Made by a program: the position numbers and the translations under genes. A DNA stretch of 64,000 nucleotides, from NCBI GenBank assembly GCA_029781045.1, contig JAKOXL010000029.1, forward strand, positions 150,627-214,626. Direction: 5' to 3'. The notes beneath the pieces were generated by a model. The model did not search any database, was not told the DNA's origin, and saw nothing but the letters and a program-made list of their open reading frames with translations. Positions 24,560-33,487 of the stretch are shown here, one piece after another. Position 1 is the first letter of the stretch, and each line of letters starts with the position of its first letter. This DNA comes from Bacillota bacterium. Lineage in GTDB: Bacteria; Bacillota; UBA994; UBA5500.

Positions 24560-25589
24560 GTAAGGCTCCTTGGGCTAAAGCCAGCAGCTCATCTTCCCCT
24601 GGATAGACTAGTACTGGCGCAATATATTGCACGCGTTGACGAATCCACTCCACCAAATAGGTCTGATCATAGGCTAAGCCACCGGTTAATACTATGGCGT
24701 CCACAATACCGCGCAGTACAGTGGCAGCGCTACCGATTTCCTTCGCGATCTGGTAACTCATAGCTTCATAGACAAGACGTGCCTGTTCATCGCCCTGCTC
24801 TATACGCCTTACCACTTCACGGGCATCATTAGTTCCCAGATAGGCCATTAGCCCCCCTCGCCCCACTATAAGACGGCGTACTTCAGCCTCAGTGTATTGG
24901 CCAGAAAGACATAGTTTGGCCAAGGCAAGAGCTGGTAGTCCCCCAGAGCGCTCAGGAGAGAAAGGCCCTTCCCCGTCCAGAGCATTATTAACATCAACTA
25001 CTCGCCCACGCAAGTGGGCCCCCACTGAAATGCCACCGCCCAAATGAGCAACCACCAAGTTAGCATCTTCATATTCCTTGCCCAGATCCTGTGCCGCCCG
25101 TCTAGCGATGGCCTTTTGATTGAGGGCATGGAAAATGCTTTTTCGTTGCATCAGCGGTGATCCAGACAGTCGGGCCACCTCATTCAGCTCATCAACCACC
25201 ACTGGATCAACAATAAAGGCTGGAATGCCGCTCTCTTTGGCGATATCATGGGCCAAAAGCCCACCCAAATCGGAGGCATGTTCCCCAAGGCTGATATCCC
25301 GTAGATCAGCAAGCATAGTTTCATTGACTCTATAGGTACCACCTGGGATGGGGCGAATTACACCTCCCCGCCCAACCACTGCTGACAACTCAGCCACCTG
25401 TATTCCAGCGGTTTCCAAAGCCTTCATAACCGCTTCTTTTCGGAACTCAAATTGATCCACAACCCGCTCATACTTGGCTAGTTCCTGCCCCGAGTGGCGC
25501 AGCACCTGTTCCAAGATCAAATGCTCGTCTTCAAAGATAGCGATCTTAGTACTGGTCGAACCCGGGTTAATCACTAGCAACTTATGCAT
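24516..25589 (-). CDS. buk: Butyrate kinase (second copy)
   Basis: A 357-residue ASKHA-family acyl kinase. The sequence LLVINPGSTSTKIAIFEDE is the phosphate-binding start, VAHLGGGISVGAHLRGRVVDVNNALDGEGPFSPERSG is the family signature, and VDAIVLTGGLAYD is the adenosine motif. It converts butyryl- or branched acyl-phosphate plus ADP to the acid plus ATP. The ATG follows TAGGAGGA. It is the second kinase gene in the operon, on the other side of ptb from the first; the two are clearly homologous but differ throughout. Confidence 0.94.
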   Translation of the reverse strand: MHKLLVINPGSTSTKIAIFEDEHLILEQVLRHSGQELAKYERVVDQFEFRKEAVMKALETAGIQVAELSAVVGRGGVIRPIPGGTYRVNETMLADLRDISLGEHASDLGGLLAHDIAKESGIPAFIVDPVVVDELNEVARLSGSPLMQRKSIFHALNQKAIARRAAQDLGKEYEDANLVVAHLGGGISVGAHLRGRVVDVNNALDGEGPFSPERSGGLPALALAKLCLSGQYTEAEVRRLIVGRGGLMAYLGTNDAREVVRRIEQGDEQARLVYEAMSYQIAKEIGSAATVLRGIVDAIVLTGGLAYDQTYLVEWIRQRVQYIAPVLVYPGEDELLALAQGALRVLNGQEVAREYRP

Positions 25590-25600
25590 AGTCTATCCTC

Positions 25601-26503
25601 CTAATCGGCCACTAAGACAGCAGTAGCAATGGAATGTAGTTTAGCTTCCGGACTATCAGAACGAGACGTAAGGACAATCGGCGCACTAGCACCAGCAATT
25701 ATGCCGGCAACCCTACCTCTTCCCAAATAGGTGAGGGTCTTATAGAGAACGTTGCCTACCTCAATAAATGGTACCAGAAGAATATCTGCCTGTCCGGCCA
25801 CCGGGCTTTGCATTCCCTTGTGTTTCGCTGCTTCCTCGGAAACAGCGCCGTCCAATGCTATAGGGCCATCCACTATGCAGTTCTTGATCTGGCCCCGTTC
25901 AGCCATCTTAGACAGAAGGGCTGCCTCTACTGTTGCTGGCATATCGGGATTGACCTGCTCAAAAGCGGCAATAACTGCCACCTTTGGACATGCGTTGCCT
26001 AACTTACGCGCCACCTCAACAGCGTTCTCTATCATCTGAGCCTTTTGCTTCAGATCAGGAGCAATATTCATACCACCATCGCTCATCAACAAGAGACGAC
26101 CATAGCCCTGTGGCTCCATAATGGCCACATGGCTGAGCACCCTACCAGTACGCAATCCAATTTCCTTATCCAACACAGCCCGCAGGATATCGGCTGTATT
26201 TATCAAGCCCTTCATGAGCATCTGGGCCTGTCCGCTACGAACAAGAGATACGGCTTTGCGGGCAGCTCCAATTAAATCGGGTTCATCTACTAATTCAGCC
26301 TGGCTGAGATCGAAATCCACCTGGGCGGCAGCTTGGCGAATTTTCTCCCCGTCGCCTACCAGTATGGCAGCAGCAAGACGCTGCTCGTAGGCCCCCTTAA
26401 TGGCTGTAAGGACCTCCGGATCTTGAGCTGCAGCTACTGCAATGCGCTTGCTACCACCTCTTGACTTAGCGGCGGCTAGGATTTCATCAAGACTTCTAAG
26501 CAT
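25601..26503 (-). CDS. ptb: Phosphate butyryltransferase
   Basis: A 300-residue phosphate acyltransferase: LRSLDEILAAAKSRGGSKRIAVAAAQDPEVL at the N terminus, LMKGLINTADILRAVLDKEIGLR in the middle, and GQADILLVPFIEVGNVLYKTLTYL toward the end. It swaps CoA for phosphate on butyryl-CoA or branched acyl-CoA. The track ORF begins 33 codons early; the true ATG follows AAGGAGG and overlaps the stop of the first buk (ATGctTAG). The placement between two butyrate kinases and upstream of a VOR-type oxidoreductase indicates substrate-level ATP formation from 2-oxoacids. Confidence 0.94.
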   Translation of the reverse strand: MLRSLDEILAAAKSRGGSKRIAVAAAQDPEVLTAIKGAYEQRLAAAILVGDGEKIRQAAAQVDFDLSQAELVDEPDLIGAARKAVSLVRSGQAQMLMKGLINTADILRAVLDKEIGLRTGRVLSHVAIMEPQGYGRLLLMSDGGMNIAPDLKQKAQMIENAVEVARKLGNACPKVAVIAAFEQVNPDMPATVEAALLSKMAERGQIKNCIVDGPIALDGAVSEEAAKHKGMQSPVAGQADILLVPFIEVGNVLYKTLTYLGRGRVAGIIAGASAPIVLTSRSDSPEAKLHSIATAVLVAD

Positions 26504-27590
26504 GACAACAGACCTCCTTGTATGATGCGGCTTGTTCTCGTCCCGAGAGCACCAGCCTGGCCCCTTCTGCCAACGCCAGCATCTCGTCCTCTCCCGGTTC
26601 AACTCTTATTGGGGCGATATAATTGACATACTCCACTATCCTCTTGGTTATGTAGGCAGAATATGCTAATCCACCTGTAAGGATAATGGCGTCCACTTGA
26701 CCACAAAGAACAGTCGCCATAGCTCCAATTTCTTTGGCAATCTGATAAGTCATGGCCTCAAGAACGAGGGCTGCCTTCTCATCCCCTTGCTCTGCCCGCT
26801 CCACAGCCTGTCGGGCATCATTGCTGCCCAAGTATCCAACCAGCCCCGATTGACCGTTAAACATCTTTCTAATCTGTGGTAGCGTATACTTCCCGGAATA
26901 CGCTAGGCTAACCACATCGCCAACTGGTAAAGTGCCGGCCCTTTCTGGTGAGAAGGGACCCGCTTCGTTGGCATTGTTATAGTCAAGGATTCTCCCTCTC
27001 TCAACTGGAGCAATAGAAATGCCACCTCCCAGGTGGGCTACGACAAAATTGGCCTCACTTAACTCCTTGCCCAAACTAGCTGCCACGCGCCGGGCTACAG
27101 CACGAATATTCAAGGCATGGCCTAAAGAGACGCGTGAAATCTGCGGTAAGCCTGAGATGCGGGCCAGTGGGGTAAACTCATCCACAGACACGGGATCTAC
27201 AATGTAGGCTGGTATCCCTCGGGGATCAGCAATACCTCGGGCCAGCAGTCCTCCCAAATTGGATGCATGTTCTCCCTGAACTCCTGCTCGCAGATCAGCC
27301 ACCATGGCCTCATCCACTAGGTAGGTGCCACTAGGGATAGGCTTGAGCAGACCGCCCCGTCCAACTACCGCGGCCAAATCGGGCTCCCCATGCCGTTCAA
27401 GAAAAGCCTCTACAGTTCGCAACCTATAGTCATATTGCTCGCTAATATGGGTGAATTGGGATAAATCTTCGGTGGAGTGCTGAATGTTGGCAAGATGGCA
27501 TAATTCAACCGGCTCGCTATTTCGGAATAAAGCCAATCGCGTTGAAGTGGAACCGGGGTTAATTACCAATATGAATTGGGCTTTTGTCAC
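26496..27590 (-). CDS. buk: Butyrate kinase (first copy)
   Basis: This 364-residue acyl kinase has ILVINPGSTSTRLALFRNSE at the start, VAHLGGGISIAPVERGRILDYNNANEAGPFSPERAG in the centre and VDAIILTGGLAYSAYITKRIVEYV near the end. GTG at 27590 is preceded by AAAGGGGGAG at 7 bases; the track ORF extends 11 codons upstream without homology. It is the first gene of the operon that runs to the terminator at 21150. Both copies keep the core motifs, so specialisation for different acyl chains or expression levels is possible. Confidence 0.94.
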   Translation of the reverse strand: MTKAQFILVINPGSTSTRLALFRNSEPVELCHLANIQHSTEDLSQFTHISEQYDYRLRTVEAFLERHGEPDLAAVVGRGGLLKPIPSGTYLVDEAMVADLRAGVQGEHASNLGGLLARGIADPRGIPAYIVDPVSVDEFTPLARISGLPQISRVSLGHALNIRAVARRVAASLGKELSEANFVVAHLGGGISIAPVERGRILDYNNANEAGPFSPERAGTLPVGDVVSLAYSGKYTLPQIRKMFNGQSGLVGYLGSNDARQAVERAEQGDEKAALVLEAMTYQIAKEIGAMATVLCGQVDAIILTGGLAYSAYITKRIVEYVNYIAPIRVEPGEDEMLALAEGARLVLSGREQAASYKEVCCHA

Positions 27591-27629
27591 AGATGCTCCC
27601 CCTTTGAAGTTGAAGTTAAGCAAAGCAAT

Positions 27630-27647
27630 AAGCCCCTCTCGGAGCTT
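27630..27647 (-). terminator. Weak hairpin after spo0A
   Basis: Minus-strand AAGCTCCGAGAGGGGCTT can fold into a short interrupted stem followed by ATTGCTTTGC. It lies 20 bases beyond the spo0A stop and before buk. It may be a weak terminator; the U-tract is poor. Confidence 0.35.
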
Positions 27648-27667
27648 GTTCCAGCCTTTTCTCTACT

Positions 27668-28441
27668 CTAAGACGACATCTCTAGCCTCATGCGGTCTGC
27701 CACCATGGCTATAAATTCAGAGTTAGTTGGCTTTCCTCGCCGCGTGTCTACAGTAAAGCCAAACGTACGGTTAATAGCCTCAATGCTACCTCTCCCCCAA
27801 GCTACTTCAATAGCGTGGCGAATAGCACGTTCAACTCGGCTGGGAGTAGTATTGTACTGGGCAGCGATCATGGGATAGAGGATCTTGGTAATGCTATTGA
27901 TCAACTCACTTTCTTCCGTAACCAGACTAATACCGGTGCGTAAGTACACATAACCCCGAATGTTAGCCGGTATGCCCAGCTCATGTAAGAAATTGCTAAT
28001 TCTCGCTTCCAGATTGACTTGTTTCTGCTCGTTGTAAGGAGCGACAACGGCCATCGGTTCGTTGTTGACCAATTGCCTGATGCGGGTAGCTAGTGTTTCT
28101 AGGTTAAAAGGCTTCAGCACATAGTAGCTAGCGCCAAGCTCCATAACCCTTCGGGTCATCTGTTCCAGACCTAGGGCCGTCAACATGATAACCTTCGGCT
28201 TATACCCTTCTTTGCTGGCCAGCTGTTCCAGTACACCGATACCATCTAGGTGCGGCATAATGATGTCTAGAAGCATAATATCGGGTTTAGCTGTATCAAT
28301 CAACTCTAATGCTTCGGCACCGTTATAAGCGATACCGACTACTTTCATGTCGGATTTTTTCGCCAGAAACTCTTCCACCATTTTTGCAAACTCACGATTA
28401 TCGTCGACAATTAGTATCCGAATGTTCTTTTCTTCACCCAC
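27668..28441 (-). CDS. spo0A: Stage 0 sporulation protein A, master response regulator
   Basis: A 257-residue protein. Residues 1-125 form the receiver domain, with [14 protein letters not shown] (acidic pocket), [14 protein letters not shown] (phosphorylated Asp), MLTALG (Thr) and YYVLKPF (Lys). Residues 145-257 are the Spo0A-specific effector domain, including [18 protein letters not shown], whose recognition helix contacts the 0A box. Phosphorylated Spo0A starts sporulation. GTG start. A perfect 0A box lies just upstream. The spoIVB-spo0A order is universal in spore formers. Confidence 0.97.
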   Translation of the reverse strand: MGEEKNIRILIVDDNREFAKMVEEFLAKKSDMKVVGIAYNGAEALELIDTAKPDIMLLDIIMPHLDGIGVLEQLASKEGYKPKVIMLTALGLEQMTRRVMELGASYYVLKPFNLETLATRIRQLVNNEPMAVVAPYNEQKQVNLEARISNFLHELGIPANIRGYVYLRTGISLVTEESELINSITKILYPMIAAQYNTTPSRVERAIRHAIEVAWGRGSIEAINRTFGFTVDTRRGKPTNSEFIAMVADRMRLEMSS

Positions 28442-28482
28442 TCAAAAATCGCCCCTCTCTAGAAACTCCTGACAGTTTGCTA

Positions 28483-28489
28483 TTCGACA
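28483..28489 (-). promoter_or_regulatory. 0A box (Spo0A binding site)
   Basis: Minus-strand TGTCGAA is an exact match to the Spo0A recognition heptamer, placed directly after the spoIVB stop and 42 bases before the spo0A start. It suggests autoregulation of spo0A, as in Bacillus. Confidence 0.65.
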
Positions 28490-29890
28490 TCAAAGGTCCT
28501 GCCTCCTTCCAATACTTTGATATTTCAGCTTTGCAAAAAGAAGGGCGGGTTCACAACCCGCCGTCTTACGTAAATAGCGCCTGTAAAAGAAGGTGGGCGC
28601 CAGTTGCGCTCGCTTTTCCAGCAAACCCGATTCTCGCACCATCCATTCAGCAAATACCCCGTATCCCGAATCCGGCTTGTTGACGAAAACGTGGGTGATT
28701 GCCCCCACCAGACGGCCGTTCTGCAGAATGGGACTGCCCGACATTCCCTGCACAATGCCCCCCGTCTTTTCCAGCAACCTAGGATCAGTGACCTTAATCA
28801 CTAGGCCTTTTCCGCTAGGCTTATACTGCTTGATTACCCTCACAATCTCAACTTCAAATCTTTCTACCTTCTCGCCCTCGATTACAGTCAGCATTTCAGC
28901 TTTGCCCGGTTTGATTTCATCTATTAGGGCCACCGGCACCAACTCGGCTCCCTGAGTGACATCCTCAATGATCTCGCCAAAAATGCCAATGCCAGTGTTG
29001 CTGGTAAAAACACCAACAACTCGGTCTTCATCCACTACCACGCTACGCTTTTCTCCAGGATAGCCAGTCCGCCCTTGTTCAATCGAAGTTACCCGTGACC
29101 GAACTATCTTCCCGGCTTGCACTTCTAAAGCCTGGTTCGTTTCGGCATCAGCAATGACATGCCCTAGGGCACCAAAGGTCCTGCTTTCTTGGTCGACAAA
29201 AGTCAAAGTTCCAACGCCTGAAGCCTCATCCCGCAAATAGAGGCCAATGCGCCACCCATGGTTTTCCAGACAATAGACAGGCGTTATCTCGCAGTCAAAA
29301 AGCTGTTCTCCCCGCCTAACCCGCAGCTTTACCGGCCTATTTGACCGCCCACACCGCTCTATTTCTTGAGCCACTTGCATTACCGTGGGATTCTCTTTGC
29401 CGTTAACAGCCACAATCAGGTCACCAATAGCTAATCCCGCATCCTTGCTGGGCTGCATAGGCCCCGTATCAGTCTTGATGGTTCCGTGACCAACCACCAT
29501 AGTCGTGGCGCGAATAGTAACACCTATGGAGTGACCTGACGGCGCTACTCGTACGGGCTCCACCACGTTAACCCGCAAGTCTCCTAATGGCAGCCAGCCG
29601 AAGAGGCGGAAACGGAGTTTTACTTCAGCAGGTTCTGGGGAAAACAGGGCACAGCTACCTTTTTGCAAAAGAGTTTGGTCAGGACTTAGGGCTTGATCAT
29701 TGACCGAGAGGCCAGCTTGGTCAGCACTAACACTTATCAAAAAGGGCAGAGGCAATTGCAGTTGAAAAGGCATGCCAGCTGCAATGTTTACTTCCCTTGG
29801 GAACCTTGCCCAGCTGCGAAAAAGCGGCGATGCGCAAAAGGCAAGAAAACAGCAGGCTAGAGCCACCCCGAACCATTGCTTCCTACTCAA
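28490..29890 (-). CDS. spoIVB: SpoIVB serine peptidase
   Basis: A 466-residue forespore-secreted protease. It has an N-terminal membrane or signal helix (about residues 5-24), a PDZ domain around MQPSKDAGLAIGDLIVAVNGKE, and a C-terminal S55 protease domain with the His in GALGHVIAD, an Asp near VTDPRLLEKTGG and the Ser in VQGMSGSPILQNGR. It cleaves SpoIVFA to switch on pro-sigma-K processing. The start is TTG, in frame 10 bases after GGAGG; the nearby ATG is out of frame. It is longer than B. subtilis SpoIVB (about 426), mainly through an extra N-terminal domain and a short tail. Confidence 0.95.
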   Translation of the reverse strand: MSRKQWFGVALACCFLAFCASPLFRSWARFPREVNIAAGMPFQLQLPLPFLISVSADQAGLSVNDQALSPDQTLLQKGSCALFSPEPAEVKLRFRLFGWLPLGDLRVNVVEPVRVAPSGHSIGVTIRATTMVVGHGTIKTDTGPMQPSKDAGLAIGDLIVAVNGKENPTVMQVAQEIERCGRSNRPVKLRVRRGEQLFDCEITPVYCLENHGWRIGLYLRDEASGVGTLTFVDQESRTFGALGHVIADAETNQALEVQAGKIVRSRVTSIEQGRTGYPGEKRSVVVDEDRVVGVFTSNTGIGIFGEIIEDVTQGAELVPVALIDEIKPGKAEMLTVIEGEKVERFEVEIVRVIKQYKPSGKGLVIKVTDPRLLEKTGGIVQGMSGSPILQNGRLVGAITHVFVNKPDSGYGVFAEWMVRESGLLEKRAQLAPTFFYRRYLRKTAGCEPALLFAKLKYQSIGRRQDL

Positions 29891-29929
29891 TTCATGTGCA
29901 CCTCCCTAGGAAAAGTTAGGCGCATGCTG

Positions 29930-29959
29930 CCAAAATAAAAAGAACCCGGAGTTCTTTTT
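29930..29959. terminator. Symmetrical A/T-flanked hairpin before spoIVB
   Basis: AAAAAGAAC / GTTCTTTTT (9 bp, loop of 5). The minus strand continues TTTTTATTTTGG, so it can work as an intrinsic terminator for transcripts from recN; with A and T runs on both sides it could act in either direction. Confidence 0.65.
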
Positions 29960-30054
29960 TAAGGTGTCCGCTGCCGTAAACTCATATACAACGCAGTTTA
30001 CATAACTGCCTTTGAAACATTTAGCTCTATTGTGAAAAAAAATTCATATACCTA

Positions 30055-30088
30055 TTAAAAAAAGGAACCGCCTTGCTTAATTAGGCGG
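30055..30088 (-). terminator. Terminator after recN
   Basis: Minus-strand CCGCCT / AGGCGG stem with a 9-base loop, followed by TTCCTTTTTTT, starting 2 bases past the recN stop. Confidence 0.82.
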
Positions 30089-30089
30089 C

Positions 30090-31760
30090 TTACTTACTTG
30101 CAACTTGCTGCAGCAAATCACGAGCGTGGGCAAGGGCCACTTCACTGGTTTGACCATCCAGCATTCTGGCAATTTCCTCCACCCGCTCTTGCTCGTTTAG
30201 TTTCTTTACTTGCGTAAAAGTAGCTTCACCTCTAACTTCTTTGCTGATCAGCAGATGTTGGTCAGCCATGGCTGCAATGCTGGCCAAATGGGAAACACAA
30301 ATAACCTGTCTCTTGCCTGCCAACTGACGAAGCTTTCCACCCACGGCCAGAGCCAACCGGCCACCTAACCCTGAGTCGATCTCATCAAAGATTAGCGTTT
30401 CGACAGGATCATGTTCGGCCAGCAAAGTCTTTAACGCCAACATCACTCTCGACATCTCACCACCGGAAATAACACGAGTTAACGGCTTCGGATTTTCCCC
30501 AGGATTAGCATTAAACATAAACTCCACTTCGTCTTGCCCTAAGGGATGAGGCTTGGCCGCCAGATCTGTACGGACCTCTGCCGTTAAAACGGCCTTAGGC
30601 AGACCTAAGTCGGCCAGTTGAAGTTGCATTTGTTGCCCTAGAACTGCCGCCGCCTGCTTCCTAGCATCGGTCAACTGCGCTGCTAAAGAACGATAGATAT
30701 GGGCATAGCGAGCCAAATCGGCTTGGAGCTTCTCTGCCAGCTGTGCACTATTCTCGATAAACTCTATTTCCTCAGCCACCTTCTGGCCATAAGCTATAAT
30801 ACCTGCTAGGGAATCGGCATACTTGCGCTTTAAGCGGTTAACTAGTTCTAAGCGACGTTCTACTGCATCTAGGGCAGCATCATCATAAGTCAAATCATCT
30901 TTGTATATCCGTAGACTGCGAGCCACGTCTTCAATGCTATACAAAGCGTCCTGCAATACCTCCGTCCACTGTACAACTGTATTATCAAAACGCTCCACAC
31001 TGTTTAGCTCGGTAATAGCACGGGCCAACTGGTCAGCAACGGCGGACACACCAGGAGAGCCACCATATAACAGCTGGTAGGCGGAGGTAACTGCTTGATG
31101 CAGACGTTCGTAGTTGGCCAAGCGTTGACGAGTAGCCAATAGCTCCTCCTCTTCATCGGGGGCTAAGGCCGCGGCTGCAATCTCCTCCTGCTGGTAACGA
31201 AGCATTTCCAGCCGGCGCTCCCTCTCCCGCTCGTCACCCATAACCTCTTTCAGCTGGCCCTCAGTTTCTCGGTACTTCACAACCAGCTCTCTGATCTGCT
31301 CCAGCAAATCCAGCACCGGAGCTCCGGCAAACCGATCCAAAACCTCCCGATGTTTCGCCACCTGTAGCAAAGATTGGTGCTCGTGTTGACCATGCAGATC
31401 AACCAACAGTCTACCCAGATCACGTAGAAACCCGATGGTCACAAGTTGGCCGTTAATCCGGGCTACTGTGCGTCCATTTTGTTGTATCTCACGGGCAATA
31501 ATCAACTGGCCATCTTCGACCAGATCCGCATACGGGGGCGGCAAATCCTTTACTTCGAAAACGGCCTGTACAGTTGCCTTCTCCGACCCGGCCCGAATCA
31601 TATCGGTGGAGCCGCGATAGCCAAGGATCAACGATAGAGCATCCAAGACAAGAGACTTCCCGGCCCCCGTTTCACCGGACAGTACTACCAACCCAGGAGC
31701 AAAATCCAGATCCAACTGCTCAATCAGTGCTAGGTTCTCTACCACCAACTTCGCTAACAC
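30090..31760 (-). CDS. recN: DNA repair protein RecN
   Basis: A 556-residue SMC-like ATPase. Walker A is VVLSGETGAGKSLVLDAL near residue 30, coiled coils fill residues 150-380 with RQRLANYERLHQAV between them, the ABC signature is TRVISGGEMSRVMLALK and Walker B is TLIFDEIDSGLGGRLALAVG. RecN gathers broken DNA ends for recombinational repair. GTG start overlaps the nadK stop by 1 base. Two hairpins separate it from spoIVB. Length is normal (550-575). Confidence 0.96.
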   Translation of the reverse strand: MLAKLVVENLALIEQLDLDFAPGLVVLSGETGAGKSLVLDALSLILGYRGSTDMIRAGSEKATVQAVFEVKDLPPPYADLVEDGQLIIAREIQQNGRTVARINGQLVTIGFLRDLGRLLVDLHGQHEHQSLLQVAKHREVLDRFAGAPVLDLLEQIRELVVKYRETEGQLKEVMGDERERERRLEMLRYQQEEIAAAALAPDEEEELLATRQRLANYERLHQAVTSAYQLLYGGSPGVSAVADQLARAITELNSVERFDNTVVQWTEVLQDALYSIEDVARSLRIYKDDLTYDDAALDAVERRLELVNRLKRKYADSLAGIIAYGQKVAEEIEFIENSAQLAEKLQADLARYAHIYRSLAAQLTDARKQAAAVLGQQMQLQLADLGLPKAVLTAEVRTDLAAKPHPLGQDEVEFMFNANPGENPKPLTRVISGGEMSRVMLALKTLLAEHDPVETLIFDEIDSGLGGRLALAVGGKLRQLAGKRQVICVSHLASIAAMADQHLLISKEVRGEATFTQVKKLNEQERVEEIARMLDGQTSEVALAHARDLLQQVASK

Positions 31761-32632
31761 TAGAGATCCCCCTCTCGGAAACGGGAAGGAGTGCCCCCCA
31801 GTTTCTTCCGCAACACATCGAAGAAGCCATTGTCAGAAACCTTCACAAAACGCGCCACTTCCTCAGCTCGGCTGACAACTACTTGATCTCCCAGTTCAAT
31901 GGGAAAGGACTCCTGACCATCTATGGTCAAGAAGATATCCTCGTGTTGGGCCTGCACGCGGACATGCACCATACTATTCGGAGAAATGACCATCGGTCGG
32001 GCGTGCAGACTATGGGGACAAATGGGGGTTAGGAGTATTACACCGATATCTGGATCCACAATGGGTCCTCCCGCACTGAGACTGTAGGCGGTCGACCCAG
32101 TAGGAGTAGCCACTATCACACCGTCTGCCGGTAAAGGATCCAGATACTGACCGTCTACCGCTATATGAAGCTCCAACATGCGGCTAAAGGCACCTTTACC
32201 AATAACCACTTCGTTCAGGGCCCGCAGATCTCTGATATAGCCCTCACCGCGCTTCACTCCTACTCGCAGTAGCATGCGTTCCTGAACCTCATAGTCACCC
32301 GATAATATCAGCTCCATGCTGGAAAACATATCCTGCAGCTCAATCTCCGTGAGGAAACCCAGTTTCCCCAAGTTTACCCCTAAAATGGGCAACCCCCAGT
32401 CGGAATAACGACGAACCACATTGAGCAGGGTGCCATCGCCCCCTAACACCACCAGGAGCTGAGCCTTCGACATTTCTGCTTCTTCTACTACCAAATCAAG
32501 TCTCTGAATGCGATTCCCCACTTCCCGCGTGCAGCAGGGCTTAATACCATGGGCCTCCAGCCAATCAACCAACTCACGACAGGCTGTTAGAGCCTGCGGT
32601 TTTTGCAGATGAGGGATCAATCCTATTGCCAT
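31760..32632 (-). CDS. nadK: NAD kinase
   Basis: A 290-residue ATP-NAD kinase. The GGDGT motif is in LLVVLGGDGTLLNVVRRY (about residue 65), and the conserved TPTGSTAYSLSAGGPIVDP follows near residue 165. It makes NADP from NAD. The start at 32632 (MAIGLIPH) follows AAGGGGGG by 6 bases and matches the family; the track ORF is 12 codons longer. It lies between tlyA and recN, where argR is often found as well; no argR is present here. Confidence 0.94.
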   Translation of the reverse strand: MAIGLIPHLQKPQALTACRELVDWLEAHGIKPCCTREVGNRIQRLDLVVEEAEMSKAQLLVVLGGDGTLLNVVRRYSDWGLPILGVNLGKLGFLTEIELQDMFSSMELILSGDYEVQERMLLRVGVKRGEGYIRDLRALNEVVIGKGAFSRMLELHIAVDGQYLDPLPADGVIVATPTGSTAYSLSAGGPIVDPDIGVILLTPICPHSLHARPMVISPNSMVHVRVQAQHEDIFLTIDGQESFPIELGDQVVVSRAEEVARFVKVSDNGFFDVLRKKLGGTPSRFREGDL

Positions 32633-32681
32633 CCAAATCCCCCCTTCTCCTATAAATTCGCTTTGCACCTAGCTTAACCTG

Positions 32682-33485
32682 CTAGCCCAGTTGTCCATGG
32701 GCTAGTTCCACAGTTTTTTCTATGCTCTCGGTGGTAACACTGTCACCGACTCCCTGCTTGAACCAAGCCAAAAACTCAATATTACCTTCTGGCCCTGTGA
32801 TGGGGGAAAAAGTCAGTCCCAATAAGCCTAACCCAAGGTGGGATGCCTCCTGACAAACCCGTTCAATAACCTGTTTATGAACTGCCCTATCACGCACAAC
32901 GCCTCGCTTGCCTACCTGCTCCCGCCCCGCCTCAAACTGGGGTTTTATGAGTGCTACAACTTCACCGCCTGGCTGCAACAGTTGCACCACTGGCGGCAGA
33001 ATAGTAGCTAAAGATATAAAGGAAACATCAATGGTCAACGCATCGGCTTGCTCAGGGAAGTCGCTCAGCTTTAGGTAACGGGCATTGGTTCGCTCCATTA
33101 CAACAACTCTCGGGTCTAGCCGCAGCTTCCACGCCAATTGGGCATGTCCCACATCTACGGCATAGACCCGTTTGGCACCATGCTGTAATGCGCAATCGGT
33201 AAACCCTCCCGTAGAGGCACCTATATCAATAATTACCTTACCCTGTGGGTTAAATCCCAGCTCTCGGATAGCCCGCTCCAGCTTTAAACCTCCTCGGCTC
33301 GCGTAGGGATGTTCTTGACCTTGCACTTGAACATCGGCGTCTCTGCGGAACCGAGCACCAGGCTTATCAACCCGTTGACCATTGACCGTGACCAAACCGG
33401 CCATAATCGCACCCTGAGCTTTCTGTCGGGTATCAAACAGTCCTAGTTGTACCAAAAGCAAATCCAGTCTCTCTTTCTCGGCCAT
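32682..33485 (-). CDS. tlyA: TlyA family rRNA 2'-O-methyltransferase
   Basis: A 267-residue protein with an N-terminal S4 RNA-binding domain (ERLDLLLVQLGLFDTRQKAQGAIMAGLVTVNGQRV) and a C-terminal FtsJ-like methyltransferase domain with the SAM motif VIIDIGASTGGFTDCALQHGAKRVYAVDVG. Related enzymes methylate cytidines in 16S and 23S rRNA; older records call them hemolysins. The gap to dxs is 2 bases, matching the conserved dxs-tlyA linkage in Firmicutes. Confidence 0.93.
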   Translation of the reverse strand: MAEKERLDLLLVQLGLFDTRQKAQGAIMAGLVTVNGQRVDKPGARFRRDADVQVQGQEHPYASRGGLKLERAIRELGFNPQGKVIIDIGASTGGFTDCALQHGAKRVYAVDVGHAQLAWKLRLDPRVVVMERTNARYLKLSDFPEQADALTIDVSFISLATILPPVVQLLQPGGEVVALIKPQFEAGREQVGKRGVVRDRAVHKQVIERVCQEASHLGLGLLGLTFSPITGPEGNIEFLAWFKQGVGDSVTTESIEKTVELAHGQLG

Positions 33486-33487
33486 TC

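Noticed and set aside
32467-32473. TTCGACA (0A box complement) in nadK
   Set aside because: Inside coding sequence of a housekeeping gene with no adjacent promoter.
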